64,000 nucleotides of DNA. Source: JAWVFM01 sp963771655. Lineage in GTDB: Bacteria > Actinomycetota > Thermoleophilia > Solirubrobacterales > 70-9. The notes beneath the pieces were generated by a model. It was not told the DNA's origin. It did no database searches and was given only the letters and a program-made list of their open reading frames with translations. Below, piece after piece: positions 9,134 through 18,419 of this stretch. The stretch's first letter is position 1. Each line of letters starts with the position of its first letter. Location of the stretch: assembly GCA_963771655.1 (NCBI GenBank), contig CAVYUG010000004.1:496001-560000 (forward strand), in the 5' to 3' direction. Both the position numbers and the translations under genes were made by a program.

Positions 9134-9928
9134 TCAGAGGATGAGCTTGCGCTCCATATAGCGGATCGATATTCGCCAGGCGATGAGCGCGAATCCGACG
9201 AGGAAGGCGAAGTGGCCGAGCGTGGCCCAGCTCCAGTCGCCGAACACCGAGTCGCGCACGAGCTGGACGCAGTGGTAGAGGGGGTTGAGGTTCCCCAGCA
9301 CCTGGGCCCACTGCGGGAGGCCGCTGAGCGGGAAGAAGGTCCCGGCGACGAGGAACATGGGCGTCAGAAGGCCGCTCTGCCAGTAGGAGAAGCTCTCGAT
9401 CTTGTCGGCCTTGGCGGCGATGAAGATGCCGAACGATGCCCATCCGTAGGCGGAGAGGGCGGCGATCGGGGGCACCAGCAGCATGCCCCAGCTCGGATCG
9501 AGGCCGAAGATGATCCCGACGATGATCGGCGCCGTTCCGTACACGCCCACTCGCGCCGCGATCCAGAGCGCTTCGCCGGTCACGAGCTCCTCGACGTCGA
9601 CGGGAGCGGCGAGGATCGCGTCGTAGGTGTGCTGGAACTCGTACTTGACGAACGTCGAGTACATCGCGGGAAATGCACCGGCGAAGAGCACGGTCGTGGC
9701 CACGATCCCGGTGGCCACGAATTCGATGTAGGGCACGCCGGCGACGCTCGACACCAGCGAGCCGAACCCGAACCCGAAAGCGAGGAGATAGATGGTGGGG
9801 TCGACGGTCGAGGAGAAAGTCGACGAGCGCCAGAACGAGGAGAAGTTGACGACCTCCCTGACCATCACTCCCCGCAGTGCGGTCGGCTCGAGGCGGTGGA
9901 GGCGGCGGGTCGCTTCGGCGACGGACAT
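9134..9928 (-). CDS. ABC-2 type transporter permease (NodJ-like)
   Basis: A 264-residue permease with about six membrane helices. The N-terminal VMVREVVNF segment lies before the first helix, and the late conserved helix region reads LSGLPQWAQVLGNLNPLYH, typical of the DrrB/NodJ branch of ABC-2 exporters. It should pair with the ATPase encoded immediately upstream to form an exporter for a drug, lipid or saccharide. There are about 60 bases between the two genes. The start ATG at 9928 fits the usual length. Confidence 0.88.
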   Translation of the reverse strand: MSVAEATRRLHRLEPTALRGVMVREVVNFSSFWRSSTFSSTVDPTIYLLAFGFGFGSLVSSVAGVPYIEFVATGIVATTVLFAGAFPAMYSTFVKYEFQHTYDAILAAPVDVEELVTGEALWIAARVGVYGTAPIIVGIIFGLDPSWGMLLVPPIAALSAYGWASFGIFIAAKADKIESFSYWQSGLLTPMFLVAGTFFPLSGLPQWAQVLGNLNPLYHCVQLVRDSVFGDWSWATLGHFAFLVGFALIAWRISIRYMERKLIL

Positions 9929-9945
9929 CAGGCCAGACCTCCTGC

Positions 9946-9989
9946 GGCGGCTTCGCCGCCTGACACGCTGCTTTCGGTGCTAAAGCACC
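9946..9989 (-). other. Two adjacent hairpins between ABC ATPase and permease genes
   Basis: The gap between the ATPase stop and the permease start holds two perfect inverted repeats: GGCGGC/GCCGCC around a 3-base loop (9946-9960) and GGTGCT/AGCACC around AA (9976-9989). They may tune the ratio of the two subunits or mask the permease ribosome-binding site. There is no T-run, so a classical terminator is unlikely. Confidence 0.35.
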
Positions 9990-10901
9990 TCACTGAATCT
10001 CCTCTCCGGTCAGAAGGACGAAGACGTCCTCCAGGTTCGTAACTCGGCGCATGCCCTCGAGCTCGGCGGTGCCGTTCGAGTGCAGGATCGAGACCGAGGT
10101 GCCGGTGCGCCGGCTCGACCATCCGCGCTCGCCGGCGAGCCGCTCGACCTCCGCCAGGCGCTGCGGCGGCCCGTAGACCTCGATTGCCTCGGTCCCGGCG
10201 TGCTCGGCGATGAGCTCCCGAGGCCGCCCCACCGCGACCGCCTTCCCGTGCGACATGATCGTCACCTGGTCGCAGAGGCGCTCGGCCTCCTCGATGTAGT
10301 GCGTGCTCATGAGGATCGAGACGCCCTCGGCGCGCATCCGGTCGATGAGGGCCCACATGCCCACGCGGACCTGCGGGTCGAGGCCAACGGTGGGCTCGTC
10401 GAGCAGCACCAGCCGCGGCTGATGGATCAAGGCGCGCGCGATCAGGAGGCGGCGGCGCATGCCTCCCGAGAGCTCCGCGACCTGCGAGTGGCGGCGGTCG
10501 GCGAGCATCGCGATTTCGAGCGCGCGCTCGATGGCGTCGTTCCGGTCGGCCGCACCGACCCTGTACAGGTGCGCGAACACGAGAAGGTTCTGATCGACGG
10601 TCAGCGACACGTCGAGGTTGTCGAGCTGCGGCACCACTCCCATCTCCGCGCGCGCCTGCTTCGAATCGCCGGGGAGCCGATGGCCGAGCACCTCGAGCTC
10701 ACCGGCGTCGGCGATGACCTGCGCCGTGAGCGCCTTCATCGTCGTCGACTTCCCGGCGCCGTTTGGCCCCAGGAGGCCGACGCACGTGCCGTACGGGACG
10801 TCGAGGTCGAGGCCGTCGACGGCGGTGATCTCGCCAAAGCGCTTGACGAACCCGCGAAGCCTGATCGCGGAGCCGCCGGATGTCGGATCGGCGGGGCTCA
10901 T
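9990..10901 (-). CDS. ABC transporter ATP-binding protein (NodI/DrrA-like)
   Basis: A 303-residue ATPase. It carries Walker A (GPNGAGKST), the Q-loop region (GVVPQLDNLD), the ABC signature (LSGGMRRRL), Walker B (LVLLDEPT) and the switch His (STHYIEEAE). The region after residue 220 matches the C-terminal extension of drug and NodI-type exporters. Together with the downstream permease it should drive export. The gene starts inside the last bases of the CPBP protease gene (ATGA-type overlap), which suggests a three-gene operon on the minus strand. Confidence 0.9.
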   Translation of the reverse strand: MSPADPTSGGSAIRLRGFVKRFGEITAVDGLDLDVPYGTCVGLLGPNGAGKSTTMKALTAQVIADAGELEVLGHRLPGDSKQARAEMGVVPQLDNLDVSLTVDQNLLVFAHLYRVGAADRNDAIERALEIAMLADRRHSQVAELSGGMRRRLLIARALIHQPRLVLLDEPTVGLDPQVRVGMWALIDRMRAEGVSILMSTHYIEEAERLCDQVTIMSHGKAVAVGRPRELIAEHAGTEAIEVYGPPQRLAEVERLAGERGWSSRRTGTSVSILHSNGTAELEGMRRVTNLEDVFVLLTGEEIQ

Positions 10902-11656
10902 GAGGTGAGGATGATGAAGGCGAGCGCGTTATTGACGGCGTGGACGGCCATCGTCGGGAAGATCGAGCCGGTCCGCTCGTAGATCCAGGCCAGCGCGAGC
11001 CCGAGGACGGCCAGCTGGGGCAGCACCGTGAGGCTCGACGTCCCGGTGTAATGGAAGACGCCGAAGATCACCGCCGAGATCGCGGCCGCGGCGACGAACG
11101 GCAGCGTGCGCCTCATGCCGCGGAAGACGAACCCGCGAAAGAAGATCTCCTCCGAGAGCGGGGCGGCGAGGATGACGAGCAGGCCGATCACGATCGCGGC
11201 AACCGTGCCGTGGTTGAAGCCGAGCGCGCGCGTCAGGTCCTTCTGATGCGGATGGACGATGTTGGCGTAGGCGATGACGAACGCGAAGTACGCCCCGTAG
11301 GCGATGAGCGCCGTTCGCGCCGCCGGCCTGGTTCCGTCGGGTGGCCTTCGAAGCCCGAGCGCCTCTCGTGGCACGGGCTTTCCGTCCCCGGGCATGACGA
11401 ATGCCACGGCCACGAGGGTCACCGCGAGCATCGCCTGGAGCACCAGCTTGGCGCCGACGTCCTTCAGGCCGGGGTCGAAGATCGCGACGACGCCGCCCTC
11501 GAGCACGACGGCGACGAGCAGCACGACGATGCCGAGGATCGTCCTCGAGGGGCCCCAGGCCGGCGCATCGGGCGCGGGTGGCGGCGGGGACGGATCGGTT
11601 GCCGGCGCGCCCACGTTAGGGGGAGGCAGCGAGGAAGAGGTGGTCACCGAGCGCAT
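10898..11656 (-). CDS. CPBP family intramembrane metalloprotease
   Basis: A 252-residue membrane protein with a Pro-rich cytoplasmic N-terminus (about residues 1-35) and six to eight helices. It has the three motifs of the CPBP (CAAX protease and bacteriocin-processing) family: EEIFFRG (Glu-Glu...Arg), FGVFHY (Phe...His) and HAVNN (His...Asn). Relatives process prenylated proteins, bacteriocins or anti-sigma factors inside the membrane. Its end overlaps the ATPase gene by four bases, so it may be co-transcribed with the exporter and could mature an exported product. Confidence 0.85.
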   Translation of the reverse strand: MRSVTTSSSLPPPNVGAPATDPSPPPPAPDAPAWGPSRTILGIVVLLVAVVLEGGVVAIFDPGLKDVGAKLVLQAMLAVTLVAVAFVMPGDGKPVPREALGLRRPPDGTRPAARTALIAYGAYFAFVIAYANIVHPHQKDLTRALGFNHGTVAAIVIGLLVILAAPLSEEIFFRGFVFRGMRRTLPFVAAAAISAVIFGVFHYTGTSSLTVLPQLAVLGLALAWIYERTGSIFPTMAVHAVNNALAFIILTS

Positions 11657-11713
11657 GGTATGGACGCCGAATTCGTCCTTTGTGAGTTGAGACCGCCCAT
11701 AGCCGGGCCGAGC

Positions 11714-12319
11714 TCACAATCGCGCGGCGAGATCCGCGAGGGAAGCGATGTCGCCGTTGCCCGAGCGGTCCAGCAGGATGGCCCGGATGCCGGCCGACTC
11801 GGCCCCGGCGACGTCCTCCTCGCCGCTGTCTCCCACATGGAGCGCCGCAGCGGCGCCACAGCCGGCCACCTCAAGCGCAGCGCGGAAGATCGCGGGGTCG
11901 GGTTTGGCCGCTCCGACCGATGCCGATGTGACGACCCGGTCAAGCAACCCGAGCAGCCCCACCCGCTCGAGCACCTCCGGCAGGGCATAGTCCCAGTTCG
12001 AGACGACCACAAGGCGAAGGCCCCGCCCGCGCAGCTCCCCGAGTGCCGGCGCGGCGTCGTCGAAGGCGCGAAACCGAATCGCGTCCATCATCTCCGGGAC
12101 CGAGACCTCCCTCGCCAGCCCCTGAGCGAGAAGCGCCGCGCACCGGCTCCGGAGATCGGCGAGCGACGCCTCATCCCGCGCCTCGATGCTGTGCTCGCGG
12201 TAGTAGGCCATCTCGGTCTCGAAGGCACGGCGCGCGCGCTCGTGGTCCCCGCGAAGCCGCTCCCACGGCGGCTCGAGCTCCACGAGCGTGCCCAGCGCAT
12301 CGAGAAGGACGGCCTGCAT
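11714..12319 (-). CDS. HAD superfamily hydrolase, subfamily IA
   Basis: A 201-residue phosphatase- or dehalogenase-like protein. Motif I reads LLDALGTL: the nucleophilic Asp is present but the usual second Asp is Leu, as in some dehalogenase-like members. Motif II is VVVSNWD, motif III includes AAKPDP (Lys), and motif IV is HVGDSGEEDV. The cap domain lies between residues 15 and 90. ATG at 12319 is chosen because motif I follows directly; the upstream open frame enters the divergent channel gene. The substrate is unknown. It is divergent from the MscS-like gene, 38 bases away. Confidence 0.85.
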   Translation of the reverse strand: MQAVLLDALGTLVELEPPWERLRGDHERARRAFETEMAYYREHSIEARDEASLADLRSRCAALLAQGLAREVSVPEMMDAIRFRAFDDAAPALGELRGRGLRLVVVSNWDYALPEVLERVGLLGLLDRVVTSASVGAAKPDPAIFRAALEVAGCGAAAALHVGDSGEEDVAGAESAGIRAILLDRSGNGDIASLADLAARL

Positions 12320-12357
12320 GGCAGGAACCCTAGGTCGACGGGGCGAAAACACATTCG

Positions 12358-13129
12358 GTGAACCTCGCCGCGATCTCACTGTCGAGCGACGCCGTCTCGG
12401 CCATCATCACGATGGCGGTCGCGGTGATCGTCGCCTTCCTCGTCGACCGCCTCGTCATCGGCCGTGGCGGGCGCGGGGTCGCGGCCCGCATCGGCGACGG
12501 CGGCGTCTCGCGGGCGGCCCAGACCCGGCTGCGGGTGGTCCGCCGCCTCGTATTCGTCGTGATCATCCTGATCGGCGCCGCGCTCGCCCTGTCGCGATTC
12601 CAGAACTTCAACCGTCTCGCCACCGGGCATCCTCGCCTCGAGCGCCGTCCTCACGCTCATCATCGGGCTCGCCGCGCGCCAGGTCCTGGCCAACCCGATG
12701 GCGGGCATCCTGCTCGCGATCACCCAGCCGATCCGCATCGGCGACTCGGTGACGATCGAGGACGAGACGGGCCGGGTCGACGACCTGACGCTCTCCTACA
12801 CCTACCTCGACCCCGGCGACGGGCGACTCATGGTCGTGCCGAACGAGAGGGTGGTGACGAACGTCGTCTTCAACCGCTCAACCGGCGATCGAACGGCGCC
12901 TCCCGCGGCGTCGGTGTGGGTGCCGCCCGGCGCCGACCTCGGCCGGGCCCGCTCCGCGCTCGAGGCGGCGGAGATCGCGACCGTGGACGTCGCGGAGATC
13001 ACCGCCGACGGCATCCGCCTCGAGGTCCACGGCCGCCGCGACCCGGAGCGCACGAAGACCGGCGCCGAGGAGGCGAAGCTGCGCGAGCACGCACACGAGG
13101 CGCTCCGGGCGGCCGGGGTCCTGACGTAG
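12358..13129 (+). pseudogene. MscS-type mechanosensitive ion channel, interrupted by one frameshift
   Basis: The first part (GTG at 12358) encodes a membrane region with hydrophobic segments ending LSRFQNFNRLATG. The frame is then lost near 12625-12628, where one extra base in ACCGGGCATC moves the homology to the next frame: ILASSAVLTLIIGLAARQ, the pore helix of MscS, followed by QPIRIGDSV and VPNERVV of the beta domain. Reading both frames together gives a channel of about 257 residues. MscS channels release solutes on hypo-osmotic shock. Either the gene is broken or the sequence has an insertion error; other single-base insertions in this window, including one in nuoL, favour the second view. 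Confidence 0.75.
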
Positions 13130-13172
13130 GTGCGGAGCCGACGATGCCGGGTGGCTACCCTTTGACGGCTCC

Positions 13173-15374
13173 ATGACGCAACGCCAGCGCAGACGGCTTC
13201 GCCGCCGGCGCGGCTCGCCCGGAAAGAAGATCCTGCTCGGGATCGGGATCATCACCGCCATCGGCGGGATCGGGCTCGGCGCCGCCGCCGCTTGGGTGAT
13301 ATCGACCTACGACTCCGCGCCCGCGCTCGGGTCGCTGAAGCCGATCAAGAAGGGTCGGATAACGCAGGTCTACGCCGCCGACGGCACGCGCATCGGCGTG
13401 ATCCACGCCGACAACATCCGCCAGCCGATCCCCGGGTCCAAGATCCCCCAGGACCTGAAGGACGCCACGGTCGCGATCGAGGACCAGAACTTCTACGAGC
13501 ACGGCGGCATCGATCCCGAGGCCATCGTTCGCGCCGGCGTGAAGGACCTGCTCGCCGGCGGCAAGCCCGTGCAGGGCGGCTCGACGATCACCCAGCAGCT
13601 CGTCCGCAACCTCTACATCGCCGACCCGCAGGAGACGATCGAGCGCAAGATCAAGGAGGCACACCTCGCGAACGACGAGGAGGATGCGCACTCGAAGGCC
13701 TGGATCCTCAACAAGTACCTCAACACCGCGCCCTACGGCACGAACAACGGCGCGACGGCCATCGGGGCCGAGGCGGCCGCGGAGACCTACTTCTCCAAGC
13801 ATGCGAGCGAGCTCTCGCTGGCCGAGGCGGCGATGATCGCCGGGCTTCCCCAGGCGCCGTCGCAGTACAACCCATTTCTCAACCCGCGCGCCGCGATCGC
13901 CCGCCGCAACGACGTTCTGCTGGCGATGGAGCAACAGGGCTACGTCTCGGCGAGGGACTACGCCGACGCGGTCCACGCGGGCCTCGGGCTCGACCCGAGC
14001 CAGAAGTACAACCGGATCACTCAGCCCTACATCTTCGACCTCGTCAAGCAGCAGCTCGTCGACAAGTACGGCCTGGGCACGGTTGAGAACGGCGGCCTCA
14101 AGGTCTACACGACGCTCCAGCCCCGACTCCAGCAGGCGGCGCAGCAGGCGGTCGACGCCTGCTCGGTCTGCTACTCAGGCGGCGGCCCGGCCTCCGCGCT
14201 CGCCTCGGTGAACCCCGAAACGGGTGAGATCGTGGCCCTCGCCTCGACCCAGCGCTTCTCGGAGAACACCCAGTTCAACTTCGCCGCCCAGGCTCACCGC
14301 CAGCCCGGTTCCTCGTTCAAGACCTTCGTGCTGACCACGGCGATCAAGGACGGCGCCGACCCGAACGCCACGTACTACAACGGCAACTCCCCCAAGACAC
14401 TCTCCATACCGGGGGGTGGCAGCTGGGAGGTCGCGAACGCTGAGCCGGGTGGCGGCACCTACGACTTGACGGACGCAACCCGGGATTCGGTGAACGTCGT
14501 CTTCGCCCAGCTCGGGCTCGACGTGGGGCCGGAGAACTTCGCGAAGACCGCCTACCAGATGGGTATCACCTCGCCGCTCGGGATCAAATCCGACCAGAAC
14601 CCGTGCAAGCTCGGGCCGAACTGCTTCATCCCGCCCGCCGACGCGATCGGCGGGCTCAGCGTCGGCGTCACTCCGCTCGAGATGGCGGACGCCTACGCGA
14701 CTCTCGCGAACGGGGGCGTGCACCATCCGGCCACCGCGATCGCGAAGGTTGAATTCCCGGACGGCAAGACGGAGACCGCCGCCGCGGACGAGGGCGAGCG
14801 CGTCCTGAGCCCCGGGGTCGCTTACGAGGTCACGAAGATCCTCGAGGGCGTGATCTCGAGCGGCACCGGCGCCGGGTATACGTCGCTCTCCGGCTGCCCG
14901 AGCGATGGCCAGGCCGGCAAGACCGGAACCTCACAGGATCTCTCGGACGCCTGGTTCGTCGGCTTCACGACCGACTATGCGACGGCGGTGTGGACGGGTC
15001 ATCCGCTCTCGCGGGCGTCCACCGGCTACGGCGGCCCGACCTCCGGCCCGATCTGGCGCCAATACATGGACGCCGCCACGGCCGGGTCGTGCCAGCCCTT
15101 CGAGCGGCCAGCGAGCATGCCGAGCCTCTCGCCCTACTACGGGCAGTACACATCGTCGGCGCCCTCGAAGTCGTCCAGCACCACCTACGCGACGCCCAGC
15201 TACCCGTCGACCCCCTCGACCTCGAGCGGCGGCGGCGGCAAACCGTCGTCGACGGGCTCGAGCGGCGGCTACCCGCCGAACCTCTATGCGCCAGGCGCCG
15301 GCCAGGGCCCGCTCCCGACGCCGGGCGGCGGCGGCGGCGGTGGCGGGGGCGGCGGGGGCGGCGGCGCGCCCTAG
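13173..15374 (+). CDS. Bifunctional class A penicillin-binding protein (PBP1A-like)
   Basis: A 733-residue enzyme that polymerises and cross-links peptidoglycan. A basic cytoplasmic N-terminus precedes one membrane anchor (about residues 20-45). The glycosyltransferase family 51 domain has EDQNFYEHGG (catalytic Glu near 103) and GGSTITQQLVRNLY. The transpeptidase domain has SSFK (nucleophile Ser near 380), SVN (439-441) and KTGT (583-586). The tail after about residue 650 is low-complexity Ser/Thr/Pro then poly-Gly, common in actinobacterial PBPs. The ATG at 13173 matches the usual N-terminus. thiL follows six bases after the stop. Confidence 0.95.
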   Translation: MTQRQRRRLRRRRGSPGKKILLGIGIITAIGGIGLGAAAAWVISTYDSAPALGSLKPIKKGRITQVYAADGTRIGVIHADNIRQPIPGSKIPQDLKDATVAIEDQNFYEHGGIDPEAIVRAGVKDLLAGGKPVQGGSTITQQLVRNLYIADPQETIERKIKEAHLANDEEDAHSKAWILNKYLNTAPYGTNNGATAIGAEAAAETYFSKHASELSLAEAAMIAGLPQAPSQYNPFLNPRAAIARRNDVLLAMEQQGYVSARDYADAVHAGLGLDPSQKYNRITQPYIFDLVKQQLVDKYGLGTVENGGLKVYTTLQPRLQQAAQQAVDACSVCYSGGGPASALASVNPETGEIVALASTQRFSENTQFNFAAQAHRQPGSSFKTFVLTTAIKDGADPNATYYNGNSPKTLSIPGGGSWEVANAEPGGGTYDLTDATRDSVNVVFAQLGLDVGPENFAKTAYQMGITSPLGIKSDQNPCKLGPNCFIPPADAIGGLSVGVTPLEMADAYATLANGGVHHPATAIAKVEFPDGKTETAAADEGERVLSPGVAYEVTKILEGVISSGTGAGYTSLSGCPSDGQAGKTGTSQDLSDAWFVGFTTDYATAVWTGHPLSRASTGYGGPTSGPIWRQYMDAATAGSCQPFERPASMPSLSPYYGQYTSSAPSKSSSTTYATPSYPSTPSTSSGGGGKPSSTGSSGGYPPNLYAPGAGQGPLPTPGGGGGGGGGGGGGGAP

Positions 15375-15380
15375 ACGCAG

Positions 15381-16412
15381 ATGAACGGCGAGTTCGACTT
15401 GATCGCGAGGTTGCGGTCGCTCGCCGAAGCAGGAGGGGCGGCCGGGCTCGGGAGCAGCGACCGGGTGGCCGTCGCCAGCGGCGACGACGCGGCCGTGACG
15501 GTTCCGCACGGGGCCACCGCCACATCCGTCGACGCCGCCGTCGAGGGAGTTCACTTCGACCTTGCCACCGCGCCGCTCCGCACGGTCGGCGCGAAGGCGA
15601 TGGCGGCCGCGCTCTCCGACCTCGCCGCCATGGGCGCCGAGCCGGGCGAGGCGTACGTCATCGTCGGGATCCGGGAGGGGTTGGCCGAGGAGGACCTGCT
15701 CGAGCTCGGCGCCGGCCTCGTCGGCGTGGCGGGCGAGCATGGCGTCGCGATCGTCGGCGGCGATGTCACCCGCGCGCCGGTGTTGTGGCTGGGCCTCACG
15801 GTCGTCGGCCACGCGGGCTCCGCGGAGGAGCTCGTGAGCCGCGCGGGCGCCAGGCCGGGCGACGCGATCGTGGTGACGGGAACGCTGGGCGCCGCCGCCG
15901 CGGGCCTGCTCCTGCTCTCCGAGCCGGGCCTCCGAGAGCACCTCGAGCCGGATGTCGCGGCGGAGCTCATGCGGCGCCAGCTCGAGCCCGAGCCGCGCCT
16001 CGGCGCGGGCCGCGCGCTCGCGACCGCCGGCGCCACCGCGATGATCGACGTGTCCGACGGCCTCGGCGCCGATGCCGCCCACCTCGCCGAGGCGAGCGGG
16101 GTACGCGTTGAGATCGCGCTCGAGCGCCTTCCCGTCGCGCCGGGGCTCACCGCGCTCGCGGAACACGCGCCCGTCGAGGCGATCGAGGTCGCGGCCGCGG
16201 GCGGCGAGGACTACGAGCTCGTGGCGACGATTCCGCCGGCGGGCCTCGAGGCGGCGTCGCGAGCGGTGAGCGCCACGGGAACGCGCCTGACGCTGCTGGG
16301 GAAGGTGCTCAGAGGTGCTGGGACGGTGCTCCGGGGCCCGGAGGGCGCCGAGGTGGCGCCGTCGGGCTTTGATCAGCTCGGACGGTCGCGAGCTCGATCC
16401 GCGCGCGCCTGA
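15381..16412 (+). CDS. thiL: Thiamine-monophosphate kinase
   Basis: ThiL phosphorylates thiamine monophosphate to thiamine diphosphate. The 343-residue protein shows the PurM-like fold motifs: SGDDAAV near residue 33, SDLAAMGAEP, the glycine-rich IVGGDVT, DVSDGL and GGEDYEL, ending with PSGFDQL. These match ThiL in order and spacing. The ATG is six bases after the penicillin-binding protein stop, so the two genes are probably co-transcribed. The last 34 codons overlap, on the opposite strand, the small FlgM-like gene, which is unusual. Confidence 0.92.
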   Translation: MNGEFDLIARLRSLAEAGGAAGLGSSDRVAVASGDDAAVTVPHGATATSVDAAVEGVHFDLATAPLRTVGAKAMAAALSDLAAMGAEPGEAYVIVGIREGLAEEDLLELGAGLVGVAGEHGVAIVGGDVTRAPVLWLGLTVVGHAGSAEELVSRAGARPGDAIVVTGTLGAAAAGLLLLSEPGLREHLEPDVAAELMRRQLEPEPRLGAGRALATAGATAMIDVSDGLGADAAHLAEASGVRVEIALERLPVAPGLTALAEHAPVEAIEVAAAGGEDYELVATIPPAGLEAASRAVSATGTRLTLLGKVLRGAGTVLRGPEGAEVAPSGFDQLGRSRARSARA

Positions 16413-16569
16413 TCAGGTTCGCCTTCGTCAGCATCTCTCGTGCGACCGCCTGCGCGTCGACGCGGTACTCCCCTGCGTGAATCAGTCCGGTCAAGTGCTC
16501 GAGTCTCCCCTCCGGGAGCAATCCGTGTGTCCCCGTCAGGCCCTGGGGCTCGCTTCGTCTCCGCTGCAT
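16309..16569 (-). CDS. Small FlgM-like anti-sigma-28 family protein
   Basis: An 86-residue protein whose middle part, GRLEHLTGLIHAGEYRVDA followed by QAVAREML, fits the FlgM pattern (Leu...Ile..G.Tyr.Val.Asp...Val...Met/Leu). FlgM proteins bind and hold sigma-28 until they are exported by the flagellum. ATG at 16569 follows a strong ribosome-binding site (GAGGGGGGA, seven bases away). Its third codon positions are far more GC-rich than those of the overlapping C-terminus of the M28-like open frame, which argues that this frame is the real one here. The 3' end lies antisense to the end of thiL. No other flagellar gene is in the window. Confidence 0.6.
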   Translation of the reverse strand: MQRRRSEPQGLTGTHGLLPEGRLEHLTGLIHAGEYRVDAQAVAREMLTKANLIRRARIELATVRADQSPTAPPRRPPGPGAPSQHL

Positions 16570-18364
16570 TGATCGGTCCCCCCTCGTCGCTACCCGATAG
16601 GGAATTTGTCCACACCGGCTGGCCCCCCGCCTCGGCGTCGGTGTGAGCTTCGTATGCAATCTCCCGCCCACGAGGGGCCCTCGCCGGCCCCGGCGGTCCG
16701 GCCTCAGCGCCGGCACGGGCGACGACCACGAGGGAGGCCACTGATCCCGCCAGCACGCAGCCGCAGATCGCGATTGGAACGCGGATGCCCCAGTCCCCGA
16801 TCGACAGCGCGACCGACCAGACGACGCCCGCGTCGAGGTCGAGGCGCCCGGCCACGCTCGCGGCCCCGAGTACGAGCGGCACGCACGCCGCGGCGATGGC
16901 TGCCGCGGACGGCCACCTGCGCGGGCGCCGGCCGCGCCGGCCGGCCCGCGCCTCGAGCACCCACGGATGGGCCAGGGGGACCAGGAGCAGCGCGAGGTAG
17001 GGATTCACGAGCCACACCGCGAGCAGGGCGATGCCGCTCCAGAGCCCGAGGGCGGCCGCCGCGGCCTCGGGCGCCATCCGAACCGGCAAACGGTTGCGGC
17101 CAAGCCACCACCAGACCCCCAGCGCTGCGGTCACCGGAACCAGGAGCGCCAGAAGCTCGCTCGGCCCGACGGCGTAACGGCCGGGGTCGAAGGGGAACGA
17201 TGGCCGCGGGACGATCCCGGTGAGGGCCAGTACGTAGAGGAGCGCCAGGGCCACGAGCAGCGGCACCGAGCGCAGCGACGCCCAGGCGAGCGCCGAGCCC
17301 GCGTTTCCGCGCCGGCCCGCGCGAGCGAGCGCGTCGACGGCCGCGACGATCGCGGGGATGAGAAGGCCGAGCGCGAGCGCCGCAAGAGCCCAGCCGGGGA
17401 TCAGGTTGCCGGCCACCTCGAGGTAGGCGTCCGGGCCATGGACAGGCCGGCCGGGGGCGGCGTCGAGAGCGAGAACGAGGTCGAACGCAGCCCGCCCGAA
17501 CCGGTCGAGAGTCTTGGCGGAGAAGTCGTCGAGGAGATCATCGGCGGGCGATAGGGGGCGCTCCCCGGCCGACGAGAGCCCGATCGAGTCGAGGCCCCTC
17601 GAGATCAGCACGGCCTGTTCGCCGAGGCCGCCGGGGAGGGCGAGCGCCGCGAGCTGGCCAAACGGCCCGGGCTCGTGAGCGTGAAGCCCCGTCTGGTCGA
17701 GGAGCGAGAGCTCGGCCGTGCGAACGAGCTGTATCGCCGCGCTCTGGGCGCCTGTGGACGAATCGAGCACGTACGGCTGGCGCACGCTCTCCGACCCGGG
17801 CTGCTCGAGGGCGACGACCGCGTCCACCAGGGATGGGTCGAGGTAGCCGTCGACGAGCGCACCCGCACCCGACGCGCCCGCTGAAGAGCCGTCGGTGGAG
17901 ACGAGGACGATCGTCTTCGTGTGCTGGGAGGTGCCGACGGCAGAGGCGAGCTCCTCGAGCGCTCCGGTGGCGGCCGCGCTCGATGCCGCTCCGGGAGGCT
18001 CGGCCGTGTCGCGCGGCGCGATCAGCACGATCTCGTTGCGGCTCTCACCCGGCAGCCTCAGGATGACGTTCGTGAGTGACCCCCCGTCACCGAAGCGCTG
18101 CACGACGACCTGCCCGGCGGTCACCCTCTTGAACGTCTTCTCGACGAGTGCCGCCGCGGCGGAGTCGCCCTTCGAGCCGGGGGATCGGCTCGGCGCCTCC
18201 GCGACGATCTGGCGCGCGTAGCTCGCGGCGGCCCCGCGGTCGAACCCCGCGGGCGCGACCAGTGGGCGGAGTGGCCCCGGCTGCGACTGAAGCGAGAAGA
18301 GCAGGGCGACCACCGCCGCGACGGCGGGCAGGAAGCTGAGGCGGTACAGGCGTAGGTCGACCAC
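16373..18364 (-). CDS. Polytopic membrane protein with degenerate M28 peptidase-like domain
   Basis: An open frame of 663 residues. After one N-terminal helix, residues 40-300 resemble a zinc M28 aminopeptidase (SRSPGSKGD, VILRLPG, then EIVLIAPRDT and PPGAASSAAATGALEELA). At the places where active members have a His and an Asp zinc ligand there are Pro and Ala, so catalysis is doubtful. About eight membrane helices follow (residues 325-570), a layout loosely like the Gaa1 group. The last 65 codons lose the GC bias and overlap the FlgM-like gene, so the true end may lie near 16600, perhaps after a frameshift. It diverges from the response regulator. Confidence 0.7.
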   Translation of the reverse strand: MVDLRLYRLSFLPAVAAVVALLFSLQSQPGPLRPLVAPAGFDRGAAASYARQIVAEAPSRSPGSKGDSAAAALVEKTFKRVTAGQVVVQRFGDGGSLTNVILRLPGESRNEIVLIAPRDTAEPPGAASSAAATGALEELASAVGTSQHTKTIVLVSTDGSSAGASGAGALVDGYLDPSLVDAVVALEQPGSESVRQPYVLDSSTGAQSAAIQLVRTAELSLLDQTGLHAHEPGPFGQLAALALPGGLGEQAVLISRGLDSIGLSSAGERPLSPADDLLDDFSAKTLDRFGRAAFDLVLALDAAPGRPVHGPDAYLEVAGNLIPGWALAALALGLLIPAIVAAVDALARAGRRGNAGSALAWASLRSVPLLVALALLYVLALTGIVPRPSFPFDPGRYAVGPSELLALLVPVTAALGVWWWLGRNRLPVRMAPEAAAAALGLWSGIALLAVWLVNPYLALLLVPLAHPWVLEARAGRRGRRPRRWPSAAAIAAACVPLVLGAASVAGRLDLDAGVVWSVALSIGDWGIRVPIAICGCVLAGSVASLVVVARAGAEAGPPGPARAPRGREIAYEAHTDAEAGGQPVWTNSLSGSDEGGPINAAETKRAPGPDGDTRIAPGGETRALDRTDSRRGVPRRRAGGRTRDADEGEPDQARADRARDRPS

Positions 18365-18419
18365 GGTGGGCGGGCGCTCGCGTGCGGGAACGCTCAGCGA
18401 CCGAGGCTAACCTCTCCCC

